From JAAURB01 sp049647265 (GTDB taxonomy: Bacteria > Cyanobacteriota > Cyanobacteriia > Cyanobacteriales > Microcoleaceae), in contig JBARXJ010000029.1 of assembly GCA_049647265.1 (NCBI GenBank), positions 1-64,000 of the forward strand: a stretch of 64,000 bases of DNA, in the 5' to 3' direction. How positions within the stretch are numbered: position 1 is the first letter of the stretch; each line of letters begins with the position of its first letter. This document shows, in pieces, positions 25,092 through 34,492 of the stretch. The notes below the pieces were generated by a model. It was not told the origin of the DNA. It did no database searches and was given only the letters and a program-made list of their open reading frames with translations. The translations under genes and the position numbers were made by a program.

Positions 25092-28000
25092 CTATCGAGA
25101 CTCTTTCAAGATCACTTGACCCTTTTCATCAATTTCTATTTCTGTGATCTTACCCCGATTACCTCCTGTTAATAATTCCGGTAAAGTTTCCGCTGTATTA
25201 TCCCTAGTATTTGCAGGTAAAATAATCAAACGCAATACACCAGAACCACAAGCTTTCAAAGTAATTTCAACGGATTGAGATTGACGATATTGTTCAAGAA
25301 CTTGCTGCAACTGTTGACAGTCTTCATCATTACTAGAACCACCACTACTATAACAACGACAAGCTGCTTGCAATAATCGTTCTGGAATCATATTTTGTTG
25401 TTCTTCCGGTTCTAAAACAGAGCGCGAAATTTCAGTTTCATTCACTTCTATTTCAGAAATATTACTAATAGATTCAGTCCTCACAGAATTACTAGATTCA
25501 GAAGGGGTTTCAACTGGGGAATTATCCACAGCGACAACACTCTCAGTTTGAGAACTATCAATTGTATGATTTGTATTTACTAAGGTATTATTCGTTTCAA
25601 TATTACTATCAGGAATATTTGGAGTTACATCAACAGTATTCTCGCTAGGAGTTACAGGAATATTATCTGTTCCGATGTTGCTATTAGGATTGCTGTCAGT
25701 GATATCAGCTAAATTCTCAGCCGGATTCACAGAAGTATTATCTGTTTCTATTGGACTCGAAGAATTATTTTCAACTTGATTAATAGTGAGATTATCCGTC
25801 GGATTGACTACAGTATTATTGGTCTCTATCGGACTCGGAGAACTATTTTCAACTTGATTAATATTAGTTTGAACAGGTTGAGTTTCCACAACAGGTTCTG
25901 GATTTACAGAACTCGGTTCGGAGGGAGTTGAAGGCGTAGAATTAACATCACTAACACTCGGTTCAGAACGAGTAACAATAGTTTCTGTTGGAGTCGTAAC
26001 AGGTTGCTGAATTGTTTCTACAAGTTCAGTATTAACTGGAATAGAATCAGTATTAATCTCTTCTACATTAGCGTTTTCAGTTGGATTGATATTAGTTTCG
26101 ATAGGTGCAGGTGTAACTTCAGGAGTGACTTCGGGTGTAACCTCTGGAGTAACTTCAGGAGTCGGTGCGGGTGTCGGTGCTGGTGTAACCTCAGGTGTGG
26201 GTGCAGGTGTTGGGTCTGGAGTCGGTGCTGGAGTAGGCGCAGGTGTTGGGTCTGGAGTCGGTGCAGGTATAACCTCAGGTGTTGGGTCTGGAGTCGGTGC
26301 TGGAGTAGGCGCAGGTGTTGGGTCTGGAGTCGGTGCAGGTATAACCTCAGGTGTGGGTGCAGGAGTCGGCGCAGGAGTCGGTGCTGGAGTAGGCGCAGGT
26401 GTTGGGTCTGGAGTCGGTGCAGGAGTCGGCGCAGGAGTCGGTGCAGGCGTGGGTGCAGGCGTGGGTGCAGGAGTCGGTGCAGGCGTGGGTGCAGGAGTCG
26501 GCGCAGGCGTGGGTACAGGAGTCGGCGCAGGTGTTGGGTCTGGAGTCGGCGTAGGCGTGGGTACAGGAGTCGGCGCAGGCGTGGGTACAGGAGTCGGCGC
26601 AGGAGTCGGCGCAGGAGTCGGTGCAGGCGTGGGTACAGGAGTCGGTGCAGGAGTCGGTGTAGGTGTGGGTACAGGAGTCGGCGCAGGCGTTGGAGAATTC
26701 GTGAACGTGACTTGAATTCGACCTCGACCTGGAGTACCTACTCCAATTAAATTGCTACTCTCAAGGGGAATATCTCGAAAAGAAGCCACTGAATTAGTAT
26801 TTTGTTGATTAGTAGAAATTGACCCAGCAGTAAAGCTAGTATTGGCAGACATATCTTCTTCAGTCAAAGGACTACTTAGAGCCGTAACGTTAGATACACC
26901 TTTTCCCTCTTCATTAACAAATTCTCTAAAACCGCCTTCATTTATAATTAAGGAAACTGAATCTCCATTTTCATCAAGTAATACAACATTTCCTTCTTCA
27001 TCTTGTTCAAAATTAGGGCCAATAATCAATGAGTCACCCCCTTGTTGTATTCTGACAAAACCCCCACCATTTTCTCCGGTTGTGTCGATACTCGTTAATA
27101 TACTGACTTCTGCAATTGACTCTCCTTCAATTGAAGAATTACTCGATGCTCCGTCGATATCTGAAGAGATAAAAGCATTAGTTGCTCGAAATAAACCAGG
27201 AGTGATAATTGTAACGTCTCCTCCTGTATCACTTCTAAAATCATCTTCACCATCTACTTTGGAGGTGTTAATATATCCAACAGTAATGTTTCCTTCTGTT
27301 GAAGATAAATTAACAGAGCCTCCATCAGTCTCAATATTACGTGTTTCAATTTCTCCTGTAGCAGATAAAATCACAGAGCCATTTTCTCCACCTACACTCG
27401 TATTAATATTTCCTGTCACTCTAACATTTCCAGGTGATGAGGGGTTTTCAGAAAATGTAAACGTTGTTTCTGCAACTTCATTCGGAATATTGGGACTATT
27501 ACGGAGTTCCTCTAAACCTGCACGTAAAATCAGGGAAGGCTCAGTGATTAAAGTAACAATATCTGGATCAGTTTCAGTAGCAATGACAGATATTTGACTG
27601 TTAAACAGTTCATCAACTAAAGTAGAATTTTCTGCGGTAATCGTAATATCTCCATCAACAATTATACTTCCTTTTGCTTCTACTTTTAAGGCTTCACCTT
27701 CATAACTACCAAACTCAACATCTCCTTGAGAACTAATAATATTACCTGCACCGAAAGCAGTGAAGTTAGATAGGTCTGAATTTGTAGTAAATTCAGTTGG
27801 TGTACCTGATGAGTCTAAAAAGGAAATATTACCCCCGCTAATAAAGCGAGTATTTCCAGAAATCTCACCATCACTGACTAGAGTCATATCACCCACACTT
27901 TGTAATCTTGATTCTTGACGAAATGTATCCAAATCAATACTGAATAGAATTGCTTCTTGACCCTGAATATTAAGATTCCCCCCTGCATCAATCACAACAG

Positions 28001-30479
28001 GATCGAAGCCTTCTTGAGTTTCAACTGTCCCATTGCTTGATCTAATCTGAATATCACCTGAAGCTTTAATTAAACTGCCGATTATATTCAAGCTTTCCTG
28101 AGATTCTAAGTTAACACTTTCTCCAGCATTCAAGCTTGATTCTATAATTTCAATCTGATTATTAGCATTAACGTCTAGAGTTCCTTGAATCAATATTTCA
28201 GAATCAAAATCAATTTCAGAATTAATTACAGAATTAGAATTGAAGTCAATGGTAATATTTTCACCTGCAATACTGATATTACGCAATGAATTAACCGAAT
28301 TAAAATTCGTATCAATATCTCCTTTTCCGGATAAAATTATTAAATCTCTAGGCGTTGAAAAAGAATCAATAATACCAGAAATTATGATGTTACCACCTAT
28401 TTCCTCACCTGTGCTAATTTCTATGTCATCTAATAAAATTAATCGACCTTCTAATTCAATATTTCCTATTTCACTGTTCTCATTCTCTGTTGTAATTTCT
28501 TCACCTTCTGTTGTAATATTGCCACCTAATCTCATCTGACCTCTATTAAGATTGACAGTCAATGATCTCAGAGGTGTATTTGCTCCAACAGTATCTAAAT
28601 TGACCTGACTATCTTCTGCATTAATTATTAATCCGCCCGGCCCCTGAATAGGAACATCTGTAAAGTCAATAATTTCGCTACTTTCTGTATTGTCATTTTC
28701 TGTACTTTCTATATTTAAAGTTACATTATCTGTTAACTGAACCTGAGTAACATTGGTAAAGTCTAAACTGCCACTGGTAAAAATATCGCCACTTAAATTA
28801 ACGTTGGCTGCACTTTCAATTAACAATCCACCCAATTGATTATCTTCACTACCAACGGCATCTAAATCTAGATTTCCTGTACCTACATTCAGAGTTAAAG
28901 TGTGTTCGGTTCCGCTAATAGGACTTTGATTAAATTGAATATTTCCATTCTCTGTACTGGTATCTATTGTAATATCACTTGCTAAATTAACGGGCGTTTG
29001 ATTAAAAATCACACCTGTATTCGTTGTAATATTCCCTTCACTGAAATTGGTTTGACTAGCGGTATTAATTTCTAATGAAGAAAGGGGTACACTACCACCA
29101 ATGGGTTCATTAATATTAATCACACCTTCTCCCGCTTCTAGGGTTAAGCTTTGATTCCCATTAACGGTTCTATTGAGGGTAATATCTCCGGCTTCTATAC
29201 CAGTACTGAGTTCAACATCATGGGTTAAATTCATTGTCCCTTCTAGGAATATATCTCCCCCATTTGTTGTCAAATTACCCAGTTCAATATCAGCCGCTAA
29301 AATCGTTAAATCTCGTCCAGAAGTGGTGATAGATTGAGTGCCATCCATCCTAAAAGTACCATCACCTTGATTATCCGTATCGGCACTAAAAGTAATCGTT
29401 CCTTCCCCTTCTGAGAAGTCTAAAGATAAACCGTCATCAAGGGTAATATCATCTGTTGCTTGAAATAGAATATTTCCGTTTGCCGTAATTTCTGGATTAA
29501 TTAAAGTGATGCGATCGCCTAAAATATTAACAGAACCATTACTCTCTTCTGTTCCTGTTGTATCCAATATTCCAGAGGCTATCACAGTCCCACTATCAGG
29601 TTCAATTTGTAAACTTGACCCGGTTAACTCAATTTTCCCCTCATCATTTACTGTAACTGTAGTGGCGTTTCCGGTTTCGGCATTAGTGAGTAATTCCGGT
29701 AAAGATAAGGGGGTAAATGGTAACGGTTCCCCTGTATTTTCGTTGAGGGGAGATACTTCTAAGTTTAATAATTGTCCCGCTTGGGAAATACGAACTAAAT
29801 TTTCTCCGGTGACTGCTGCAATGGTAATATTACCGCCTACTGCTGATAATTCTCCAGTGTTAACAACACTTCCCCCGAGTAGAGTTAAATTTTGACCCGC
29901 TTCAACCGTTAAATTGCCTTCGTTAATAATAGAACCAGGCGTGGTAACGTTAAATAAATAACCGCTGGGGTTACCGATGAGGTTGTCATAGTCGGGGTTA
30001 CCAATGACATTAAAAAGATTATTCCCAAATTCTATAGTAGTGGCAGTAGTAACCGTAAAGTCAGCCGGAAGATTAAGAGTAGCATTTGCACCAAAAATGA
30101 CTCCGGCAGGGTTAATTAAAAAGAGGTTAGAATTTCCCCCTGTGACTTGAATTAAACCATTAATAATTGAAGCGTCTCCCCCCACAACTCGTCCTAGAAT
30201 ATTGACGATATCGGGGTTAGAGAGGAAGTTAGCAATTTGTCCTTCGGATAACCCAAATTTCTCGAAGCTATGAAATAGGTTTTGTCCATCGCCAGATAAT
30301 GAACCGCCATTGATGTTATACTGATTGTCAACTTGATTAATCTCGGTTCCTGTGCCGTCGCCTGCTGGAGTGATGGGCTGTGCTTGAACCGTTGAAGTTA
30401 AGGTATACCCCCAATTCACTATCGTTAATCCAGCGGTGAAACAGAATATCCGAACAGACGATGGAGACTGAGTATTCAT
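25092..30479 (-). CDS. Filamentous haemagglutinin-type exoprotein (TPS domain) with Pro-Thr linker
   Basis: 1795 residues. A signal peptide is followed by the two-partner-secretion domain (about 33-160) with GGNSNLFLINPAGVIFG and NFLSNPDIVNILGRV. A long beta-helix-like region runs to about 1250. Residues about 1255-1464 are a PAPTP/PDPTP repeat, then a Ser/Asn-rich stretch with repeating ENxxxxPIETDN motifs, and a Cys-containing C-terminal domain (CRCYSSGGSSNDEDCQQL, ACGSGVLRL). TPS exoproteins are exported through a TpsB (FhaC-like) pore; no tpsB is in this window. Role in adhesion or sheath structure is inferred. The linker DNA contains an exact 72-base tandem duplication. Confidence 0.92.
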   Translation of the reverse strand: MNTQSPSSVRIFCFTAGLTIVNWGYTLTSTVQAQPITPAGDGTGTEINQVDNQYNINGGSLSGDGQNLFHSFEKFGLSEGQIANFLSNPDIVNILGRVVGGDASIINGLIQVTGGNSNLFLINPAGVIFGANATLNLPADFTVTTATTIEFGNNLFNVIGNPDYDNLIGNPSGYLFNVTTPGSIINEGNLTVEAGQNLTLLGGSVVNTGELSAVGGNITIAAVTGENLVRISQAGQLLNLEVSPLNENTGEPLPFTPLSLPELLTNAETGNATTVTVNDEGKIELTGSSLQIEPDSGTVIASGILDTTGTEESNGSVNILGDRITLINPEITANGNILFQATDDITLDDGLSLDFSEGEGTITFSADTDNQGDGTFRMDGTQSITTSGRDLTILAADIELGNLTTNGGDIFLEGTMNLTHDVELSTGIEAGDITLNRTVNGNQSLTLEAGEGVININEPIGGSVPLSSLEINTASQTNFSEGNITTNTGVIFNQTPVNLASDITIDTSTENGNIQFNQSPISGTEHTLTLNVGTGNLDLDAVGSEDNQLGGLLIESAANVNLSGDIFTSGSLDFTNVTQVQLTDNVTLNIESTENDNTESSEIIDFTDVPIQGPGGLIINAEDSQVNLDTVGANTPLRSLTVNLNRGQMRLGGNITTEGEEITTENENSEIGNIELEGRLILLDDIEISTGEEIGGNIIISGIIDSFSTPRDLIILSGKGDIDTNFNSVNSLRNISIAGENITIDFNSNSVINSEIDFDSEILIQGTLDVNANNQIEIIESSLNAGESVNLESQESLNIIGSLIKASGDIQIRSSNGTVETQEGFDPVVIDAGGNLNIQGQEAILFSIDLDTFRQESRLQSVGDMTLVSDGEISGNTRFISGGNISFLDSSGTPTEFTTNSDLSNFTAFGAGNIISSQGDVEFGSYEGEALKVEAKGSIIVDGDITITAENSTLVDELFNSQISVIATETDPDIVTLITEPSLILRAGLEELRNSPNIPNEVAETTFTFSENPSSPGNVRVTGNINTSVGGENGSVILSATGEIETRNIETDGGSVNLSSTEGNITVGYINTSKVDGEDDFRSDTGGDVTIITPGLFRATNAFISSDIDGASSNSSIEGESIAEVSILTSIDTTGENGGGFVRIQQGGDSLIIGPNFEQDEEGNVVLLDENGDSVSLIINEGGFREFVNEEGKGVSNVTALSSPLTEEDMSANTSFTAGSISTNQQNTNSVASFRDIPLESSNLIGVGTPGRGRIQVTFTNSPTPAPTPVPTPTPTPAPTPVPTPAPTPAPTPAPTPVPTPAPTPVPTPTPTPDPTPAPTPVPTPAPTPAPTPAPTPAPTPAPTPAPTPAPTPAPTPDPTPAPTPAPTPAPTPAPTPEVIPAPTPDPTPAPTPAPTPDPTPEVIPAPTPDPTPAPTPAPTPDPTPAPTPEVTPAPTPAPTPEVTPEVTPEVTPEVTPAPIETNINPTENANVEEINTDSIPVNTELVETIQQPVTTPTETIVTRSEPSVSDVNSTPSTPSEPSSVNPEPVVETQPVQTNINQVENSSPSPIETNNTVVNPTDNLTINQVENNSSSPIETDNTSVNPAENLADITDSNPNSNIGTDNIPVTPSENTVDVTPNIPDSNIETNNTLVNTNHTIDSSQTESVVAVDNSPVETPSESSNSVRTESISNISEIEVNETEISRSVLEPEEQQNMIPERLLQAACRCYSSGGSSNDEDCQQLQQVLEQYRQSQSVEITLKACGSGVLRLIILPANTRDNTAETLPELLTGGNRGKITEIEIDEKGQVILKESR
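26086..26715 (-). repeat. Pro-Thr tetrapeptide repeat tract, with exact 72-base duplication
   Basis: Degenerate 12-base units encode alternating APTP, VPTP and DPTP. Bases 26209-26280 and 26281-26352 are identical over all 72 positions, encoding two copies of a 24-residue block containing EVIPAPTPDPTPAPTP. Exactness implies a recent duplication. Confidence 0.9.
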
Positions 30480-31188
30480 AGCAATGAGTGGTTAAGATCA
30501 AACGACCAATTGCAATTCCATCAAAGGAAATTGTATAGTCTTAGTGTATTGGCCGAAGATTAGTATCACACTACAGTCGCAAAATATCTTATCAGAAACC
30601 ATTAAGTTCCATGTATCAAGAGCAAGTGGAATAGAGCAGGATTTGATCGAACTTGAGTTGATACTGAATCATTCGTTTACATTTTTTTTGATATCACCAA
30701 CCCACTTGAAGATCATTTCTGAGGCCGATCTCAAACTCACTCTGGTAAATTGACTCAAACGTATCAGGGAATACTGTTTATCTTTTTATATTGTGTTCGC
30801 TTACTCCGGCTTGAAAATAGGCAAAAGAGCTCATTTTCAACTCAACTTTATATTAGGTCAGGTATTTAACGAAATTTTCAAAGCTTTTGTAAAGATCCCA
30901 TAAACAACTTGCCAAAATAAGCGATATACTTTGATAATAGGGACGAAGCGTACAATAAATCTAGCTCAATTGATAATAGCATCATAAATTTGGGGGTTGT
31001 CGATTGCTAAAGCTAGTCAAAAGGAAGAGTTTAAATAATTTTCAGGAATCGGGTGCAGATCGACAGAAGAAATAGTTAAGCATAATCACATTAGGTCTTC
31101 TACCAGTTACAGCTAACACAACTACAGACTCGCTTTTCACGCCTAGTCGTGTCAGCAAAAGACCACTCAGTTTTTAAATAAAAGTTTT
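30480..31188. other. 709-base divergent spacer
   Basis: Lies between the haemagglutinin operon (leftward) and a PEP-CTERM gene (rightward), so it must hold two promoters. One clear inverted repeat, TTGAAAAT/ATTTTCAA (30811-30818/30833-30840), stands near the middle. A 69-codon open frame at 30544-30753 shows no family resemblance and is not called. Confidence 0.5.
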
Positions 31189-31770
31189 ATGTGGATTTCA
31201 CAAGTTGCCAAGCAATTTTCGCTTGCTGTGGCTGGAGCTGCTCTCGTGGGTCTAGGCACACTTTGCCATACTGACGAAGCTACTGCTGCAACCTTGACCT
31301 ATACTGTACCAGAATATAACTTCGATGGATCGCCACCTTTCCCGAGTCCTCAAAATTTAGTGGGGATTTTCTCCTACACAATCAGTAGTAACGAAAACAT
31401 TACTTCTGCTGTGATCTCCGGAACCTTCGGAAACTCCGTTTTTGCCAGCAGTGCTGGAGTGGATGTTTACCTTGATGGCTTACTTATAGCACAATGTTTT
31501 GAGTTTGACAACTGTTGGAATAGTCCTAGCCCTGAGAATTGGAGTTTTACATTTGATAATAGTAATTTTTCACTATTAGAAGATGGTGAGGCGAGATTGA
31601 CCGCTTCTCAAACCTCTGAATTTGTTGCGCGTTTAGGAATTACAACCTTAACCATTGAAACAAAAACCATTACTGACCCCCCGACCTCTATTCCTGAACC
31701 GACGACGATTGTTGGGTTATTAGGGGCTGTTGTGGGGTTATCTTCCTTGCGTAAAGGCAAACAACGGTAA
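31189..31770 (+). CDS. PEP-CTERM sorting domain protein
   Basis: 193 residues. It has a signal peptide (hydrophobic core about 10-23, then CHTDEATAA) and a C-terminal PEP-CTERM tail: IPEPTTIVGLLGAVVGL followed by a basic end, RKGKQR. Such tails are cut by an exosortase during export to the surface or sheath. The body is an extracellular beta-rich domain without a recognised activity. No exosortase gene is in the window. Its closeness to three glycosyltransferases downstream fits the known link of PEP-CTERM proteins with exopolysaccharide loci. Confidence 0.88.
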   Translation: MWISQVAKQFSLAVAGAALVGLGTLCHTDEATAATLTYTVPEYNFDGSPPFPSPQNLVGIFSYTISSNENITSAVISGTFGNSVFASSAGVDVYLDGLLIAQCFEFDNCWNSPSPENWSFTFDNSNFSLLEDGEARLTASQTSEFVARLGITTLTIETKTITDPPTSIPEPTTIVGLLGAVVGLSSLRKGKQR

Positions 31771-32008
31771 ATATCTAGCGGATAAATAGGTCAGCTTGTA
31801 ATTGGGAAGAACAATAGTGAACTGATGAGATTAGGCTGTGCAGCGAAGAACAACAAATCGTTAGCTTGAGGGACATTAAGCCAGAAGGCGCAATTTGCCA
31901 ATGTCGTCAACACTACAATTATTTTCCTCTAAACCATGACACAAAAATTCTGGGTTTAGGGGAATACTATTGATCGCGGCAAAAGAGCAAAAATCAGCCA
32001 AACCATCC

Positions 32009-33169
32009 ATGAAAATCTGGCACGTAGGGGCAAGTCCTTCCCCAGAAAAAATTAACGGGGTCAATAATACAATTTGGCCTGTTGCAATTGAACAATCTCA
32101 TCAGGGTCATCAAGTTAGTTTAATTCTGAATCAACAACCGACTCAGAAAGGGATAGCACTCGCTCATGAGGAAGGTTTGCAATGGATTGAAATTCCCAGC
32201 CGTTTCTGGGGTTATCATCCCCAAGTCTTGCAATCTTTTCTGGTGGCACAACGACCGGATGTGGTTCACTTCCATTCCATTTTTATCCCGCAACAGCCGA
32301 ACTTTGCGCGTCGGCTGAAACAACATCGTATTCCTTATGTGATTACCCCAAATGCGATAACACCGCAACTGTTACACCGTCGATGGTTAAAAAAATGGGT
32401 TTACAGCGCTTTAATTGAAAAGTCCTATTTCTATAGTTCAGCCGCAATAGCAGTGGTGAGTCCCCCAGAACAGAAGGCTTTAATGTCTTTTGTGCCGGGT
32501 TATTCAGGTAAAGTTCGTTGGATTCCTAATCCGATTCCGGCTAACACTTTAACTGGTTATCAATGGCAACCCAAAACAACGCCTAAGCGGGTGGTTTATT
32601 TAGGGCGTTTTGATGTGTGGCAAAAAGGCATTGACCGCTTAGTTGAAGTGGGGCGATTATTACCCGACATTGAATTCCATCTCTATGGCATAGAAGATGA
32701 CAAAACCCGAAGATGGTTACATCGTATTCAACGCAATTTGCCGAAAAACGTCTATTTTCATCCTCCCGTTTTAGGCGCAGAAAAATTAAAAGTGCTGACA
32801 GCAGCAAGTCTTTATATTCAGATGTCTCGTTGGGAAGTTTTCGGGATTTCAATTGCTGAGGCGATGGCGTTAGGGGTTCCTTGTGCAGTTGCCAACACCA
32901 CTAATTTAGCCGAACTCTTTCACTCCCATGATTTGGGCTTAGTCTTATCAGAAAACCTTTCACAAGCCGCTTCACAATTACACCAAACCCTAGAAAACCC
33001 TACTCAACTACAGAAATGGTCTCAACAAGGGGAAACATTCGCTCAGGCGCATTTTCAAGCCCCTCAGGTTGCCCGTCAATACTTCAATCTTTATCAGGCT
33101 GCGATCGCAAAAAACCCAGAGGAAGAAACACCCTCTGTTATCTCTGCATCTGGCAACTGTCTTAAATAG
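32009..33169 (+). CDS. Glycosyltransferase family 4 protein
   Basis: About 386 residues, GT-B fold. The N-terminal half has the acceptor-side VHFHS pattern (PDVVHFHSIFIPQQ); the C-terminal half has the nucleotide-sugar site: RVVYLGRFDVWQKGIDRLVE and the family-4 E-x7-E region SRWEVFGISIAEAMALGVP. It would transfer a sugar from a nucleotide donor to a glycan or lipid acceptor. A TTG at 31970 could add 13 residues; the ATG at 32009 begins with the usual MKIWHVG. First of three same-strand glycosyltransferases, spaced 51 bases from the next. Confidence 0.88.
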   Translation: MKIWHVGASPSPEKINGVNNTIWPVAIEQSHQGHQVSLILNQQPTQKGIALAHEEGLQWIEIPSRFWGYHPQVLQSFLVAQRPDVVHFHSIFIPQQPNFARRLKQHRIPYVITPNAITPQLLHRRWLKKWVYSALIEKSYFYSSAAIAVVSPPEQKALMSFVPGYSGKVRWIPNPIPANTLTGYQWQPKTTPKRVVYLGRFDVWQKGIDRLVEVGRLLPDIEFHLYGIEDDKTRRWLHRIQRNLPKNVYFHPPVLGAEKLKVLTAASLYIQMSRWEVFGISIAEAMALGVPCAVANTTNLAELFHSHDLGLVLSENLSQAASQLHQTLENPTQLQKWSQQGETFAQAHFQAPQVARQYFNLYQAAIAKNPEEETPSVISASGNCLK

Positions 33170-33220
33170 AAATCCATTTCTCATACCCACTAAACAGCAG
33201 GTTTACCCTTAGAAATAGCC

Positions 33221-34492
33221 ATGAAAGTATTATTATCCGCTTTTGCTTGTGAACCGGGGCAAGGTTCAGAACCCGGTGTGGGCTGGAATGTTGCTGTTGA
33301 AATGGCAAAATCTCATCAGGTGTGGATTTTGACCCTAGCCAATAATCAGTCGCTCATCGAAGCAGAATTAGCCCAAAATCCCATACCCAATTTACACTTC
33401 ATTTACATCGACGTACTCAACTGGAGTCAAGCTTGGCCTCCTGGTAAAGTAGGTAAATCTGTCCGATTACATTACTATCTATGGCAAATCAGAGTTTATT
33501 TTGCAGCTCGACAATTGCATCAAGAAATCAACTTTGATTTAATGCATCATGTCACTTATGTGCAGTATTCTTCCCCGAGTTTTCTTTCGTTGCTGCCTGT
33601 CCCCTTTTTATGGGGGTCTGTAGGGGGAGGAGAATCAGCTCCCAAACCCTTTTGGTCCGGATTTAGCCTGCGAGGTAGAGTGTTTGAAACCGTTCGAGAT
33701 GGGGTTAGGCGTTGGAGTGAGCGGGGAGTATGGGTCAGACAAACCGCAAAACATAGTACAATTGCCCTGGCAACTACCTCAGAAACTGCTCAACGTCTAA
33801 AACGAATAGGCTGTCAGCAGGTTCACGTTCTTGGTATTGTAGGCTTATCTTCCAGCGACATTAATACCTTAGCGCAACTCCCAACCCCCCCATCTCAACC
33901 TTTTCGATTTGTTTCTATTGGTCGGTTGCTTCATTGGAAAGGTTTTCATCTGGGACTACAAGCATTTGCTCAGCTTAATTTACCTCAGACTGAATATTGG
34001 ATTATTGGCAGTGGGCCAGAAGAATCTCGCCTCAAAGTATTAGCAGAAACATTAGGAATTGCTCAAAAAGTAAAGTTTTGGGGGGCATTATCCCGGCTGG
34101 AAACCCTGTCTAAGTTGGGGGAAACTCATACTTTAGTTCATCCCAGTTTACATGATTCTGGGGGATGTGTTTGTTTAGAAGCAATGGCTGCCAAACGCCC
34201 CGTCCTCTGCTTAGATTTAGGAGGACCCGGAGATATGATTACCCCAGAAACAGGGATTAAAGTCACCCCAAATCATCCGCAACAAGTCGTAGAAGATTTG
34301 GCTTTGGCAATGGGTCGTTTAGTTGAAGATAGGCAACTTTACCACAATCTAGGACAAGCCGGACAACTGAGAGTTCAACAGTTCTACCACTGGACGGTTA
34401 AAGCCGAACGAATCAATCAATTTTATCGCACTATTGTTCAATCAGAAGCCACTATCTCAAATCAGGAGAAAGAAATATCATGCGAATTTTAA
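33221..34492 (+). CDS. Glycosyltransferase family 4 protein
   Basis: 423 residues. It begins MKVLLSAFACEPGQGSEPGVGWN, a start (quoted in part) common in exopolysaccharide glycosyltransferases. The donor domain carries FRFVSIGRLLHWKGFHLGLQ and the SLHDSGGCVCLEAMAAKRP block, where the E-x7-E pair is modified to D-x7-E as in some family-4 enzymes. It overlaps the next gene by 13 bases, indicating translational coupling. Donor and acceptor sugars cannot be read from the sequence. Confidence 0.88.
   Translation: MKVLLSAFACEPGQGSEPGVGWNVAVEMAKSHQVWILTLANNQSLIEAELAQNPIPNLHFIYIDVLNWSQAWPPGKVGKSVRLHYYLWQIRVYFAARQLHQEINFDLMHHVTYVQYSSPSFLSLLPVPFLWGSVGGGESAPKPFWSGFSLRGRVFETVRDGVRRWSERGVWVRQTAKHSTIALATTSETAQRLKRIGCQQVHVLGIVGLSSSDINTLAQLPTPPSQPFRFVSIGRLLHWKGFHLGLQAFAQLNLPQTEYWIIGSGPEESRLKVLAETLGIAQKVKFWGALSRLETLSKLGETHTLVHPSLHDSGGCVCLEAMAAKRPVLCLDLGGPGDMITPETGIKVTPNHPQQVVEDLALAMGRLVEDRQLYHNLGQAGQLRVQQFYHWTVKAERINQFYRTIVQSEATISNQEKEISCEF

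Noticed and set aside
26086..26715. CRISPR-like regular repeats
   Set aside because: Units are 12 bases, coding and without spacers; no cas genes are present.
26004..26750. Long plus-strand open frames opposite the Pro-Thr repeat
   Set aside because: Repeats of Gly-Val or Cys-Arg are the antisense reading of the PAPTP tract; the minus-strand gene is clear.
30544..30753. 69-codon open frame in the divergent spacer
   Set aside because: No ribosome site, no recognisable family, and it sits where promoters are expected.
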